Source of the DNA: Bagarius yarrelli
Taxonomy: Eukaryota; Chordata; Actinopteri; Siluriformes; Sisoridae
Length of the DNA stretch: 64,000 nt
Assembly: GCA_005784505.1 (NCBI GenBank)
Contig: VCAZ01000003.1
Span: 9,117,510 to 9,181,509 of the forward strand
Direction of reading: 5' to 3'
Under the pieces are notes generated by a model, which saw nothing but the letters and a program-made list of their open reading frames with translations, was not told the DNA's origin and did not search any database. How positions within the stretch are numbered: position 1 is the stretch's first letter; each line of letters opens with the position of its first letter. Shown in pieces: positions 1 to 13,545 of the stretch. Made by a program: the position numbers and the translations under genes.

Positions 1-1090
1 AATTTCAGTGCTTGGCTGTTAATGAAATATGACGCCTTGCTAGAAAATGGGCCACAAAACTGTGGGTCTGAAATTCAGAGAGATAGGACTGTGTGGGTAT
101 TTGGTGCGGGAGGAGGTAAAACAATCAAGGTTGGTTGGAGAAAGTAGGCCAGGTAAGTTGGGAGATAGTGAAAAAGAAAAGGTGAGCTACGTGAAAGAAC
201 AGCATGGCTTTGGCAATAGGCCACACTAGTGACAGTAAGACTGCAGAACAGGAGCATTTCATGCAAACCAATGCCGTTCTATTCCTGACTGGAAAACTCT
301 GTGTGCATTCTGTTTGGATGAAGGTGCAAAAAAAGAAAGATAGAAAGAAAAAGGGTGAGAGAGGGAAAGAGAGCGAAGCGATAGGGGGCTAATGAGAAGG
401 GAGATTATCACACAGAGACTCTGAGCGCTCTGATTGTCAGCAGACTTATAATAAAGAGTTTAGAGTTCGGCTTCAAAAGAGAACCCATAGAAGATACCAC
501 AGCAGGATCATACACATGGATCAGCGAAAAGGATCGAATGATCGCCATGGAGCACATGTGGTGAAAAGGTTAGCACCCCACACGCCCTATAAAGACCTTA
601 TGGGGATAACCGAGAGGGAGAGAGGGAGTGAGTGTTGAGAAGTCAGCGAGACAGACAGGAATACAGTTGTTTCAATGACCACAGGTCAAAAGTCAGGTTA
701 TAGTGTTATCCATGGTGAGAGGAGCTTTGGGTCAGAGCTTTGGCTAGTAAGTCCTGAGAGGCTGAAGAACTGTAGATGCAGAATAACAACAGGACAGTTT
801 TCACAAAGACCTCCAAAGCAAAGCTGCAAAACGATACCAAGCAATAATAGAAAGAATTGGATATGTGTACTAACATTTTCAAAAGTTCAACTCAGAACTC
901 AATGCTACATGTCTGTGTTGTCAGCATTTTTATTGAAAAAAAAACTAAGAACTAGCATCCTGAATAATACCTCAACAATTTTCAGTTTTCCCTTGAGTGT
1001 ACTGAGTAACATTCAAGCATGAAAAGTGGGAATACGCCCTGGATAGGATAACATACTCACACACTTAGTCACACCTTGTAACATTCATGG
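1..1090. other. No gene seen
   Basis: Mixed-composition sequence. The 115-codon frame at 675-1022 has no recognisable domain and runs through AT-rich sequence, so I do not treat it as coding. Confidence 0.6.
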
Positions 1091-1094
1091 GATT

Positions 1095-1640
1095 TTAGTG
1101 TCATGTTTTCACATTTAATACTTTTATTTAATGTTCTTAAGTTTGTTAGTTCAAGCTTTTAGGTTCTTGTTTCATGTTTGGTTTATGTTAATATTCATGT
1201 TTATTGTTTATGGCTAGGCTATGCTAGTATCTAAGTCAGTTCTTGTTTTATGCTTTTGTTTACTTCTTGGTTGGTCTTTGTCAAGTGATCCTTGTTTCTC
1301 TTGTCTTCCTGTCTTGTGCTTCCCCTTTTGTCTTGTTTTTTATTGGTTGTTTAGTCCTGTGAATGTGATTGTGTTCAGGTGTGTCATGTGTGTTTAGTGT
1401 GTATTTATAGCCCTTGTGTTTGCCTTGTGTCTTGTGGATTATTGTTTGTACTTGTACTATTGTGGTGAGGCTGGTCATGGTTAAACTTCATGTTAGTAGT
1501 GAAGTCAAGTCTAGTTTATGTTTGCTGTTTTGCTAAGTGTTTTCATGTATTCAATTCGAGTTAAATTTAGTTTACATTTTGAATGTTCGTGTTGGAACTG
1601 CACCTTGGGTTCTATACTTCTCGTCTCAATGCAGTTCCAT
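1095..1640 (+). repeat. T-rich interspersed repeat, possible solo LTR
   Basis: This unusual stretch is rich in TTGT/CTTGT. It contains a TATA-like GTATTTATAGCCC (1397-1409) and an end with CTGCACCTTGGGTTCTATAC. Its composition and layout resemble LTR or LTR-like repeats of fish. No matching terminal dinucleotides or target duplication could be fixed, so the class is uncertain. Confidence 0.35.
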
Positions 1641-2912
1641 TACACACCTAAATGCATTGAGAACATAAAAACGTTTCATAGATAAATACTGTAAAGTTTT
1701 GGAAGAAGAGAAAAAAAATCTATCACAGATTATTTTACAAACACACACATCATCTTTCTCAGATAGACTTTAACCAACATGCATTGATTTTAGTGAGCTG
1801 CTAGCTATTTTGCTCATTACTACCAGACAAACAAGGACAATAAACACACAGATTTGGTTTTAAGCATGAGCATCACATCTAGTGTGAACAGTCAAAATTC
1901 TCTAACCTCATAATCAAGTCCTATCATTAATTTGCTAATAAGTCAAATGGGTGGTCCCATGATGCCTTTTTCTCATTTTTGCTTTTGAAATAAAAGAAAG
2001 AAGGACTTTAGAAATAGTAAAAAGCCAGAAAGGACACTATGTAAATGCAGTTTGTTGCATTTGATTCTATTAGAGAAGGGAACTTGTATGCTGGATGTAA
2101 ATGTTCAATTAGTAAAGACAGAAAAATGTAGCCACTCTGTGGTATTTGCTTCGCTAATTCTTTCCACCCACAATTTTTATGTCATGTAGGAGTTCATTAT
2201 CTACTGCGTGTGTGGTCTTGTATAAAGCTCTAATGGATAAAAGAATAATTAAGTAATATCCTACAAGCACAAGTGCTGGTGTATTGAATAGCAGCATGGC
2301 ATCAGTGCTGATAGTAATTAAAACAGCACGATTGTGATACAATCAACACAGTTCTACAAACAAACAAAAAATAAAAAAATAAAGTTTAATATTTTGTTTG
2401 ATGTTGGGATTTAGACTTTACAAAATCTTATCTAGTCTAACATAGAACACAGTCTCATGACACGAACTAATAATAATGTATCTATTTGTATTGTATTATT
2501 TTTTGTGTGTGAGGCTTAATGATCATTTAAAATTAAAAATCACATTGAAATTTAAATAATAAGAAAAAAAGTTTAACCAAAACTCGAAAAACAGATTTTG
2601 CCTAAACCAATTTCTGGTCTCCAAGAAGCCCCAAGTGATTTTATAATAAGGCGTTACATTTAAAGGCACTTCAACCACTAAAATAAACACTAAAAAAACG
2701 AACAGAGGTAAAAGCAGCTCACACTAAAAGCACACAGTATCCTGACTGATTTTATAACCAAAATAACGCAATGAAATAAATCATTTGTTAACACTGAGTC
2801 AATTTTCATTTCTTTAGCAGAATTGAATTCTACTGTACTAGTAGGAAGAATAAAAGTGTATAAATAACATACAGTCTAATTATGATAATAACAAGAAAAT
2901 AATTTAAAATCA

Positions 2913-3190
2913 GGGCAGCATCGTGGCTTAGTGGTTAGCTCTGTTGCCGCACAGAAAAAAGGTACTCCTTTTTCCTCCCACAGTCCAAAAACATGTATGT
3001 TAGGTTGATTTGTAATTCTAAGTTGCACATAGGAGTGAGTGTGTGTGTAACCCTGTAAATGGACTGGCGACCTGTCCAGGGTGTACCCCTCTTGCCTTTC
3101 GCCCTTTTAGAGATGGCTGGGATAGACTCCAGCAGATCCCTGTGACCCCGAATTAGGGAATAAGCGGGTATAGCAAATGAATGAATGAAT
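2913..3190 (+). mobile_element. tRNA-derived SINE with ATGA tail and perfect target duplication
   Basis: The head carries tRNA-like GTGGCTTAGTGGTTAG. The middle has CCTCCCACAGTCCAAAAACA and the 3' half GGACTGGCGACCTGTCCAGG, ending in (ATGA)n. It is flanked by an exact 13-base duplication, TAATTTAAAATCA (2900-2912 and 3191-3203). There is an internal deletion of the usual post-tRNA segment near 2965. Confidence 0.93.
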
Positions 3191-3203
3191 TAATTTAAAA
3201 TCA

Positions 3204-4955
3204 TTAGAGCCTGACTGATATATCAGCTTGCCAATATATACAGATGTAAATGCCACCGATATGCTGCCAATATTAACTTGTTTTTGCAAAACAAGTTAAA
3301 ATGCATGAAATGGCGTAATTAATTAGTTTGCACAGCAGAGCAGAGGGCGCTTCATCTACCTGCGACAATCTGCACAAGTCTTAAATAACACTTCAGTAAG
3401 GAGGTCTCTTTTTCGGGCACACGCAGATAAACAGTCATGCAGTGCCTTAACAGTTCGTTGTTACCTTGTTTGTGAAATACATAACTTTCTGTAAAGTTAA
3501 TAAACAATGGCCCCATATGTTTCAGTATAAGTTTAATATAGCGTTAGCGGACCTCGTCCTCTAAAACTGCCATGTCACTCATGCTACTCACATTGGTCAC
3601 AACACAGTTAATAAATTAACACAGTTTGTCAGTCTTGGCTTTCCTGCATTGAAATTTATTTATTTAAATTATTAGACCCTCATGGTGCAGGATGCGGGAA
3701 AAAAAACATGGGGTTTCCACAAAATGAAAATATCTTAAAATTTAATTACTAAAGACAAATAAACTATTTGTATATAAACTATTAATCAATGCAACAAGGA
3801 CGAAAAACAAAATGAAAACAATTTACAGGAATAAGGTCGGTAAGATGCATTAAAAACAAGACCTAAGGTTATAGATACTTGCATGCAGGAGCATGACAAA
3901 CTCGAATATTGCAAGAAGGAACAGAAGAAAAAAAACATCTGGGAAAAATCTATTTCATACTACTCATTTAAAGTACTTTTGCTCCCTGAATTACCAATTG
4001 GTGTGAATTGTGCTCAAAAAATGTGTCACTTTATCTTCTCTGACTGGCGGAAGGTTTATGTCAGATGCATGCGCACAAAAAAATCCTATTCAGTAAAGAA
4101 ACGTTTTTGGTGTTCACACAAATCTTTTGTCTACGTCTGCTAATGTCCGATTCGCCACCTAGCGACTCCTTTGAACTGATTTATTTTATGATTAAAACAA
4201 CTGATCTGTTCAACACTGAATACGTGACACATCACACACTGTCTGAATCGGTGTACAAATCATTTGCTCAGAAAGCCATTCTAGAAACAAGATGGTACAG
4301 TAATTGTGTTTACATTATTAAGAAGCAGAAGTGGTTAGTAAAATGTAGCCTTAATAATCCACAGTAATTGTATGTTATTTATAAGACAGCGTGTATTAAA
4401 TTACCTATAAAATTTAGTTTAATTCATAAAAATTTAAATACTGTATGAAACAGAGTTGAATTTTGATGCATAAATAAAAAACAGGTCAGTACACAAAAAA
4501 TCATATTACGCATGAAAAATAAACAGAAATGTACTGTTTAGTGCACTGATGTCATTTTGGATAATAAAGTTTATTGTTAAATAGCTAAATCACCCCCTCC
4601 ATTACATATGTGGTTGTCACATCATCATAAGTGTTGCTAGAATTTTTTTTTCCCTGGAATGATTTCACTGTTGGTGTCCAACTGAATTGACGTCATACCA
4701 TCGTGGCTTATTAAATGACATACGACCCATATTGACAGGTGAAAATCTGATCTGTCTGCTTACACTGCACCCTCTAATGCACGTATCTGATTCATATCCG
4801 ATTTAGTAAAACATATAAATGAGACTTGAATCCATGTGCTTTTTTACTGTTAAGCTGTCATCTGTCATATCCGATCTGTGCCACATTGGAGAAAAAAAAT
4901 TGAAATTGGGTCACTTCATATGTGCAGTGTAAATGCGGCATTAGTTTGGTGTGCT
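3204..4955. other. AT-rich, no gene seen
   Basis: Unique-looking AT-rich sequence between the SINE at 2913 and the Tc1 relic at 4960. The frames at 3883-4143 and 4065-4367 overlap each other and show no domain. Confidence 0.6.
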
Positions 4956-4959
4956 CTTC

Positions 4960-5395
4960 ACTGTTGAAGTGATAGTGATTGAAAGAGCTATCTGAGGCCT
5001 CAAGAAAGAAGATGGTAGCAGCTTTTGAGTCTGGAAAGGGATTCAAGAAGACTTTAAAAGGTTTTAAAAGTGTCATCATGGGACCTACAGCAGGTCTACT
5101 GTTGATGTGAAAGTGCATGACTCTACAATCAGAAAGAGACTACACAAGTTTAAGTTACATGGGAGGTGTGAAAGGAGAAAACCTCAAACATCTTACAGCT
5201 AAAAGAATTTTGCATGGGGCAAACTTTCCTCAGACTGATGTCAGAGACTGGTAGATGGCTACAAGAAGCATCTCATTAAAGTTATTGTAGCCAAAAGGGG
5301 TAAAACTAGCTATTGAGTAGTGCGCCCTGACTTTTTCATCAGATAGAATACACATTTATATTGAAATCTTTTGTTTATCTGCAATTAATTAACAC
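4960..5395 (+). mobile_element. Internally deleted Tc1-type element
   Basis: The 5' part (AAGAAAGAAGATGGTAGCAG, GAGTCTGGAAAGGGATTC, GTTGATGTGAAAGTGCATG) encodes the decayed DNA-binding half of a Tc1 transposase. It then jumps to the last part (TGGGGCAAACTTTCCTCAGA, GACTGGTAGATGGCTACAAG) and the 3' UTR (TCATCAGATAGAATACACAT). It is related to the element split at 50278-53700. Confidence 0.75.
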
Positions 5396-5399
5396 TTTC

Positions 5400-6107
5400 T
5401 TTCAAGAGAACAATTTAAACAAGAATAGCTAAATAGCTTAACAAAAAGAATATTCGGTATCAGATTTTTAACTTCCTAACATTGGTGTTGACACCGGCCC
5501 CCAAAAACTTCTAATAATCATTATGCAGTGTCATCCAGATGGATGATTTTAATCTGGATTTACTCAGTTTTTTTACATATCATCTTGAGGAGCTTTCTTA
5601 GCCACATTGTTTTCTAGCTTATTTACTCATTCAAAAAACTTTTATAAATTAAAGGTTTATATATTTCAGTTGCTCAGTGGCCATGTCCATTGTTAAAAGC
5701 ACAACACAAAAGTGCAAAACTTAAGTTTTAATATTCACTGTTAATCACAATAGGATTTGCCAGCCTTAAAAGTTAAGGGTGAGTTGGTGTCAGCTGGAAA
5801 TAATGAACAAACAATAAAAGACAGAGTCCAGCATAAAGGCAAAATGAGCGTGGCAAGATAATGAACCCGTGTTTGCTGCTCTTGGCCCCTGCAGCTGATG
5901 TTTGTCTTTGTGTGGAGCCCAGAGCTTCAGTGAAAGGAATCCTCGGAAACTCCAAACAATTCAATATTAAATTTCCTGTCTAATGCCACAGGGAGAAAAG
6001 GAATCATGCACTGGGGAAAAGGAAGACAGTGATGCAGATAGGGGGGAGAAAGAGGAAACAGCAGAGATATTCCAAAGAATAAGATAATGAAGAAAAGGGG
6101 AGACGGC

Positions 6108-6160
<53 letters not shown>

Positions 6161-9100
6161 GAAGAGTGAGTATAGACTAGGAATTGGATAGGCTGTTTTA
6201 AATGGAAAGCCCCTCTGTCCATCCTCGGCTGTGAGCCAAGTCTCTAACAGTCTCTGCAGGTGCATCAACAACTGCGTCTGGCCAACTAGCTCCCTCACAT
6301 CTAATATTACCCTGAGAGCTTCCATGTGGACCTCGGGCAAAAAGACACATTCCATGGGGTATCTTTAATGTTTTAAATAACACAGCCCAATTTAATGATT
6401 AAAACCATTTCTGAATATTTATTTTACTAAAAATGAGGGGAAAAACTTCCATTTTGGGGACCATGAATCATATTTCAGATTGGAATGTAAGGCGGGTGCA
6501 TGTGTGTGTAAAATAAATTTTCTGACTTTGTAAATATTTAGTGGAATTCTACAGATGAGCTGACTTCTTTTAAACTCTAACAGGTTTCCTCTGTTAAACA
6601 TATCTGAAAGAGGAAGTCCAAGGAAACGAAACACGGTTTATGTACACAGGTTCTTCATTTATTACACACCTGAAGTCACATTTCTTTAAAAAAAAATTTA
6701 ACTTTCTCTAAAATTATGTTTTACATGTGGGACAAAAACTATTAATTATGAAGTGAAGGTTGTAAATTATATGAAACAATTCTATAAAATAGTGAGTCAT
6801 TTCATAGCTCTTCATCTCGCTCTCTCCCTCTCTCTCTCTCTTACTCTCCATATCTCTCGCTCTCTCTCCATCTTTCTGTAGATGGACGTGTTTGTATAGA
6901 CAGGGCATGTCCAGTATAGTGTTCTGTCTGGGCCATCTGGAGTCAATTAGGCCTATGGGATATCAGATCCCTGTGCTGCAGCAGCCTGACTGGGTGGCCT
7001 GGCTGCACACACTAACTTTCAGCAGCTCAGTGTGATTGATAGGAGGCCTTGTTTGCTAACTCCCAGAGCAGAACTTATAGACACACACACACAATAGAGT
7101 TACTTTGCCTTTAGTATTTCTCGGACCTAAACACACTCACAAACGGTCTCTCAACTGCTACTGAGTATTGACAACAAACCCAAAAATTACTGCATTCTTT
7201 ACGCACTAAAATCCATGTCATCGCAATGAACACAAAGAAAGTCTCAACTGAAAGTCTGACCAGCTACAGTACTATTTACCTCTACAAAAACTAGGACTCG
7301 AAATGGTAAACCTTTGCTAAAATCACATATTAATAAATTACAAAGTTGATCTAAAATCTTGTTTAGTTTTGTATTTTGGTCAGATCAAGTCAGATTAATT
7401 TGTTGCAGGTTGTGAAGCCAGGTGAAAAAAGATCTTAGAAACATTTTATATAAGTGAAATATATGAAAAACTGGCATTTTATTGTTTTTTTATTAATTTA
7501 CTTCATGGCATAACTTTATGACCATTTGATACAGTTTTTTATGCATCTATGCCTCACCGCTGACTCTCTAAATTTGTGTTTTAAGAAGGTTTCAGTATAC
7601 TGTACACTGTACAAAAGTCAAAAAGTCTAGAAAATCTGTCTTGTTGATCAAATATTATTTTACTTTAAATTATAAATACTGATTTAAAATGTATCTCGAC
7701 TGGTCTTACCAAGTAAAATTTAACTAATTTTGAGCTACATTTTACTAAAAGCAAATACCAGCTAAATTTCTGTGCTAGTTTTAAAAATAAGACCACACCT
7801 AAAATACCAATTATAATAATCTTTAGAAAAGACAAATTACTTGTATATGTCTGTTCTGAGGAATCTAAATTTGTGTGAACCTAAATGCTTTACGAAAAGC
7901 TGTTTGATTCTGCTTAATGAAATTTCTCATGGTCAAAGGACAAAATTACAAAATGTGCCATTGTCATATATACTGTACAGCACAATCACATCAAAGTAAC
8001 ACATACAAATTTGTCTCCTTACTGACTGTCAATGGCTGTGGTGTTCCAGTACATATGTCCAAATAGCTTATTTAAACAAATACATGTTTTTTTGTGTGGA
8101 AATTATTATAGAAGTAAGAGTAAGATGTAATTTGGAAGAGGATATTCCAGGCATCCATATATTATATAGCCAAGCTGTAATCATTAATATTAAAAATCCA
8201 TGTTTAAAGTCGGATTTACAGAGGCCAGATTAACCAAATGTACAATTGTAAGATTTGCAAATATGATCACATCAAGTCTTTCCCCTGTGCTTCCTCTCTG
8301 TCCTTTCCTCCCCGTGGCATTACAAATAAAATCTATTAGTGGACTTTACCGTTTTGCTCAAAACAAACTACAGGAGATATAGTTTGTGCACACGGCTCTG
8401 TTTTATGAGTCCATCATAATATAACAGTCTGCTTAACATTTTTATTTTAATTAGCAATAAAGCAGTTTTTAATTATATCTTTCATCTGTAATATAACATA
8501 CTAGTGTGTTTATAAGGCATGTGCATTTCCAGTCTTATAGATCAGTACCAGAAGAAAGCAGCTTTTACCCCCTTAAAAATGCTTAATATAGTCAAAAATG
8601 ACAAATTCTATCAAACAATAACATACCAGTTTCAGTTTAATCTTTCTTATATAAAAGTAATACACAAATTATTTAAAGCTCAGAAATACATTTTAAGACA
8701 TTTGATACACTGGTTAAAAAAAAGTTTTTTGGATTGCCTTTAATTAAATGTGTACATCAGTTCCACATGACTAAGTAACATTAACTCAATTAGTTTTTGT
8801 GCATTGAACATGTTAACGTGTCACTTTAAAGCAATCAATCTGACAACAGCTACATGACCACTGCATTTATAACTTTTACAATGTAATTGAGCTAAAATCA
8901 ACACTACGGTAATACTGTTTTAATAATCCAAAAATTAAAAACTTTTTTAAGTTGAGTTTGGTATAAGCATTACAATTCTGTTCTTGTAAGAAATGTAAAA
9001 ATTAGGGGTTTTAAAATTATTTTCATCTATTAATTAGATACCTTTTCAGGTAAACAGATATAAACAGAGCTTTAAGCCCCTGAGTTCATTACCTCATTAG

Positions 9101-9572
9101 TAACCAAACTATTTAGCATTTCTATAATTCATTTAAAACACAGAGCACATGTACATATTTCAGTTCATATCTACAAAAGAATCACCATGGTATGTACCTC
9201 ATGTACAAGGGCTTCACTACTGCTCAGGCATCCTGATGTGCTACACAAGCTATAAGAATTATAAAAGTAAAATATATTCAAAGAAAAAAAAACTAAGGAA
9301 CTTACAAAGCAGCTAATAATAATTATTTCGGTGTGTCTAAATGCATTGTGTGTGATGAGCTATAGCGAGAGACCTGTACCTTCAGGTTAATCCCTTGCTG
9401 CAAAATGAGCAGAAAAGATACGGTAAGAAATGAGGAAATGTGACAAGACTTTTAGAGAGTGAGAGAGACAAAAAAAAAGCAAAACGAGAGAAAAGGCGAC
9501 ATTTCTAGTAAATGGCATCCAAAACCCACTCCAATTATCTTTGGCAGCCATGCCAGTAAGGCTGACTTAATT

Positions 9573-9574
<2 letters not shown>
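5400..9574. other. Probable intron, no exon supported
   Basis: Blocks at 5790-5960 and 6925-7085 are GC-richer and repeat-free and may be conserved elements. The rest is AT-rich with the GA array at 6111 and CT-rich sequence at 6815-6870. No frame with flanking splice sites was found. Confidence 0.55.
6111..6157. repeat. (GA)n microsatellite, about 23 units
   Basis: A pure GA array. The minus-strand frame across it reads Leu-Ser repeats and is not a gene. Confidence 0.97.

Positions 9575-9606
<32 letters not shown>
9575..9606. repeat. (GA)n microsatellite
   Basis: An array of about 16 GA units within an extended purine-rich stretch (9571-9664). Confidence 0.96.
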
Positions 9607-9611
<5 letters not shown>

Positions 9612-10252
9612 AAAGAAGGAAGGAGGGGAAAGGCATAAGGAGAGAGACGAAGAGAAAGAGTGATTGAGCGGACAAACTCATGCGTATCAGGACTGCACAC
9701 AAAGCCGAAACATCCACCGCTCTTGTGTTTTCAATTTCACCTCAAAGGCAGTCGGAGAAATAATAATGATTATAATAAAATAGTGGAGACGGGGCCATTT
9801 TTCAGGAGCAGTGTAATTGCGCAAGTTATATCCATTGTTTCTGTCGCTTTGTTATCATTCAGATAGGACAGAAATACCTATAATAGAGAATGGAAATGAT
9901 TTGATTCCATGTTAAATCCCCAATAATCCTCTTGTGCCTTTTCCCTGTCTGCCTCCAACGTTGACCTTTTCTGCTGGAAGCCTGTTACCATGGAAACACT
10001 ACCTCCACACCCCCACCCAGCCAGCCACCCCAAATTGTACATACTGAAGTACATGCACAAATTTGGTACAACACACAACAAACATACGCGTATAAGTCTG
10101 TTCATCTGTATATACCAGTAGACCTTCAACTTTCGCTTAATATTATATTCGTCCCATCGGAAGTCAACAGCCTTCAAAGCTGAGGGTTGTGGTTTCAAGT
10201 CCCACATGGGTCAACTTCTGCTCTCAAAGAAACTGCTTCATACAGACCACTA

Positions 10253-10455
10253 TGTGGGAAGTGGTAGCTCAGTGGTTGTGGTGTTGGACAGCTAATCCAT
10301 GGGTTCAATTCCTGGTACCACCATGCGGCCAATGCTGGGTCCCTGAACAAGGCCGTAAACCCTTAACTGCACAGTTGGATAAAAAAAAAATTCGAATGAA
10401 AACGTAAGTCGCTATTGATAAGAGCGTCTGCTAAATGCCAGAAATGTAAATGTAA
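10253..10455 (+). mobile_element. tRNA-derived SINE, full length
   Basis: The head GTGGTAGCTCAGTGGTTGTG is an A-box-like match. GGGTTCAATTCCTGG is a B box. The tail follows with AAGAGCGTCTGCTAAATGCC and ends in AAATGTAAATG. Confidence 0.9.
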
Positions 10456-11514
10456 TTGCTTTTAGGCTTTAGCTTCTGAGGGGAAGAAAATCTATCTGAA
10501 AAGAAGTTCATTTTAATTAAGTTAATAATAAAGCAATTAAGGAAAATGGTAAAACTCTGGAGATACGCAAACTTGTCCTCTTGTAGTCGTACTAGAGCTG
10601 GAGTGTAAAGTTCACAGTAGTCATTAGTTTAACTAACTGGCTAATTAATTTTATTCTTAATAAAACATGTAGTAAAACCATAAAGTAACATCTAAGCATG
10701 AAATAATAATACTCTAGAACAGCAGCAAACTTTTTGTCTTCTAACATTGGGAGCTAATTCTACACCTTGCTGTGTTACTGAAAAACGTTTGTATTGTTAT
10801 TATTATTGTTATTATTATTGTTATATAAGCAAATTCATTAATGTTTTAATATACCTGAATATATATTCATCAACACAGTCCCTTAGTGTGGTATTTGTAT
10901 TTTAGTATTTTAATGAGACTTTATTTGTTCTTTCTCACCTAAAGAAAGACAAATACTGTTCTGCTGTCCAGTAATAACCGGAAACATCTTAGAATGTAAA
11001 AAAAAAAGCATGTATAAAAAGATAAATGTAAGTCACACTGGTTAAGGGCGTGAGGGGGTAAATGTAAATGTAAAACTGCTGGTAAATACAGTTTTAAATG
11101 CTAAATACAGTTTCAAATGCTAAAAACATTTGCATATCCTTTCTAACATTTTAACACATACCAGTGCTAACGGTTCTACTATTAATGCTATATTCATTGT
11201 TGCTCAAGTGTGTTGGCTTTTAAACAAAAAAAGGGGGTTGATTATATAAAGCTCTTCAACTAAATGACCTTCACTGTGCGGAGTTGATTGCCTCGCTTGC
11301 AGAAGATACAGTAAATATTTCTCGTGATGTAGTGATGAATAAGTGATGTTTGCCCTGTGTTGTCTGTGATTTAAAGTGGTTGTGATATTAAAAAAAATTG
11401 AATGACTGATTACAAAATCCCTCTTTTTTTTAACATTTTTTTTTTTTGTCAGAAATAGAAAAGATGACTAGAATTCCATAGAAATGGAGACGGGTCTGGA
11501 TCAGTATCCATTTT

Positions 11515-11890
11515 CTACATACACTATATAAAGAACTTCCTACTTCTATATTAACATCCATATTACTGGATAGACATTTTAATAGATTTTAGTGTGAATG
11601 TGGAAAGTTTTTCATTTGGCCATAACAGTGTCTGTAGGTATCCGGCAGTTATGTTATGTAAGGAAGTTTGGGGTGTTCCAATTCATCTCAATTGTGTTTG
11701 GTTGAGGTTAAGGTTGAGGTGAAAGCTTAAGTTCCTCCACTTAAACCACCGTGTCTTCATGAAGTTTATAGGCTTTGTGCTTAGGAGCATTGTCATGCTG
11801 GAAGAGTTTTTGGACCACTTTGTTTCCAGTAAATAGAAATCCTGATGCTACAGCATATACAGACATCCTAGATAATTGTGTGCTTTTTAA
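11515..11890 (-). mobile_element. Tc1-type element fragment
   Basis: The left end ACACTATATAAAG resembles the TACACTATATGGCC-type terminus of this family. On the minus strand it reads CTTCCAGCATGACAATGCTC followed by a CACAAAGCC block and ATGAAGACACGG, as in the transposase of the 15940 and 34675 copies. It is internally deleted. Confidence 0.65.
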
Positions 11891-12604
11891 CCTAATGGTT
11901 ACAGAATAGGGTAGACACAGTTATTAGTATGCTGGTAAGGAGTGCCCAAATATTCATACCTTTTTGAACGTAACCAACCTGCAGTGCTTGCTATCAATTT
12001 GTTTGTCCTAGAAACTCTGAGTAAGGAGTGGAGGGTTTGTCTGGGATATAAAAAGTCACCTATAAATAAAAACTGAGTATATATATATTTTCTTAATGTA
12101 GCCAAGATTGGCTAATCTTTATCAGAAAGATCATGTGAATAAATCATGGCTATTTAATCGTTTAACAAGCTATTTCATATTAAAGAATTAAAAATATTAT
12201 TGTGTAAATTTAGTGTAAATAATCGAGCAAGTAAAGAAGACAGTTAGAAAATATACTGGTTTTTTTATTACTTATTCTTGTTGTTATCGCTAAATGTTTA
12301 TTTTTACATCGAGTCATTTTTTTTAAAAAAGCTTAAACATTAAGTGTATACATAACATGTATCAAGGCAAGCAGGAGGCATCTGGCTGCAAAGGCCCCAC
12401 CAGACGGAGTGTGGGAGGCAGATCCATAATTCAGCTATAATGTGTGATGACAAAAATAAACAGTTTCGCAGATGACAATGGCCGTCTAAGCTATACTTAC
12501 AAAATAAAACCTACATAGCCTACTTAGAAAAGTCTGTCTCTTAGGGCAGTGTAAACTTAATGCATCGTAAGAGATCAACAAAATTAAACAAACATTAATT
12601 TTGA

Positions 12605-13020
12605 TACGCACCCAAGAGCTTCAGCTAAAGGATACATCAAGCATCAAAATAGGGAAGCTGTGATCTCAGTGACTTTGGGGCATGATTGTTAGTGCCAGAT
12701 GGGCTGATTGGAGTATTTCAGAAAGTGCTGATCTCCGGGGAGCTTGAGTCAGAACTGTTTCCACAGAAGAGTGTAACAAACAAAAAAACCTTCAGGCTGG
12801 TGGAAATGGGGTTTTTTTTTGGTTTTTTTTAAGAATAAGGTTAGAGAGAGTGGTCAACCAGGTTTGAGTTGACAGAAAGGATGCGGTAACTGAAACAAAG
12901 TCTTGTTTTTGGTAAGGAAAGATGTTTTCTCCAAATGCACAACAGCAAAAACTACATCAGGTTCTCACCTAAGCTGGACAGTATAAAGATTGGAATTGGA
13001 CCAAGTGACATTAGTTCCAA
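12605..13020 (+). mobile_element. Tc1-type element fragment
   Basis: GTGATCTCAGTGACTTTGGG, then GCATGATTGTTAGTGCCAGA and GAGTATTTCAGAAAGTGCTG, are the N-terminal transposase region of a common teleost Tc1 family. A later part (CATCAGGTTCTCACCTAAGC) follows with many changes and homopolymer expansion. It is the same family as 35655-36115. Confidence 0.7.
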
Positions 13021-13381
13021 CAAACTTTCTAGGTCAACTGACTAAACTGCAAAATGTATTTAAACTTTTTAAATGACGCATTATTTAATACTTTTTAGCC
13101 AAAACTTTCTAACTTAAAGTTGTTCTTACTTAAGATTTACAAGGTACATAATGTAAAACAAAAGCAAATGTTGTTTTATTGTCAAAATCCATGAGCAGTA
13201 ATAAGTTTGAAAGCAGACTAGGAGAGGCTTATGTTGAACAGATGTGTCTGTTGGGTAGAACCAAGGCCCAGACTGAGTGCTTTGGGCCAAAAGAACTGAG
13301 AGTCTGGGCTGGAGCCGAGAGATAAGACAGCCCTGAGAGGCCTTAGTGCTGGGACAGATAGAGAAAAAGAGAGATAGACAG

Positions 13382-13457
13382 ACAGCAGACAGACAGGCAG
13401 GCAAACAGAAATAAACAGAGAGAGAACTTGGATTTGGCTGGAGACCAAAGTCCAATT

Positions 13458-13488
<31 letters not shown>

Positions 13489-13545
13489 ATCTCTTGCTCT
13501 TGTACACTTGTTTATATGCTGTGTGTGTGTGAGAGAGAGAGAGAG
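13382..13545. repeat. Purine/pyrimidine-biased cluster: GACA, CT and GT/GA arrays
   Basis: (GACAG)n-like sequence at 13375-13400, (CT)n at 13457-13486 and (TG)n(AG)n at 13520-13545 lie close together. Confidence 0.88.

Noticed and set aside
5927..6355. 142-codon minus-strand frame
   Set aside because: It runs through the (GA)n array as Leu-Ser repeats, and the flanking parts show no domain.
10253..10340. tRNA gene
   Set aside because: A- and B-box-like sequences are present, but there is no complete cloverleaf and the SINE body follows directly.
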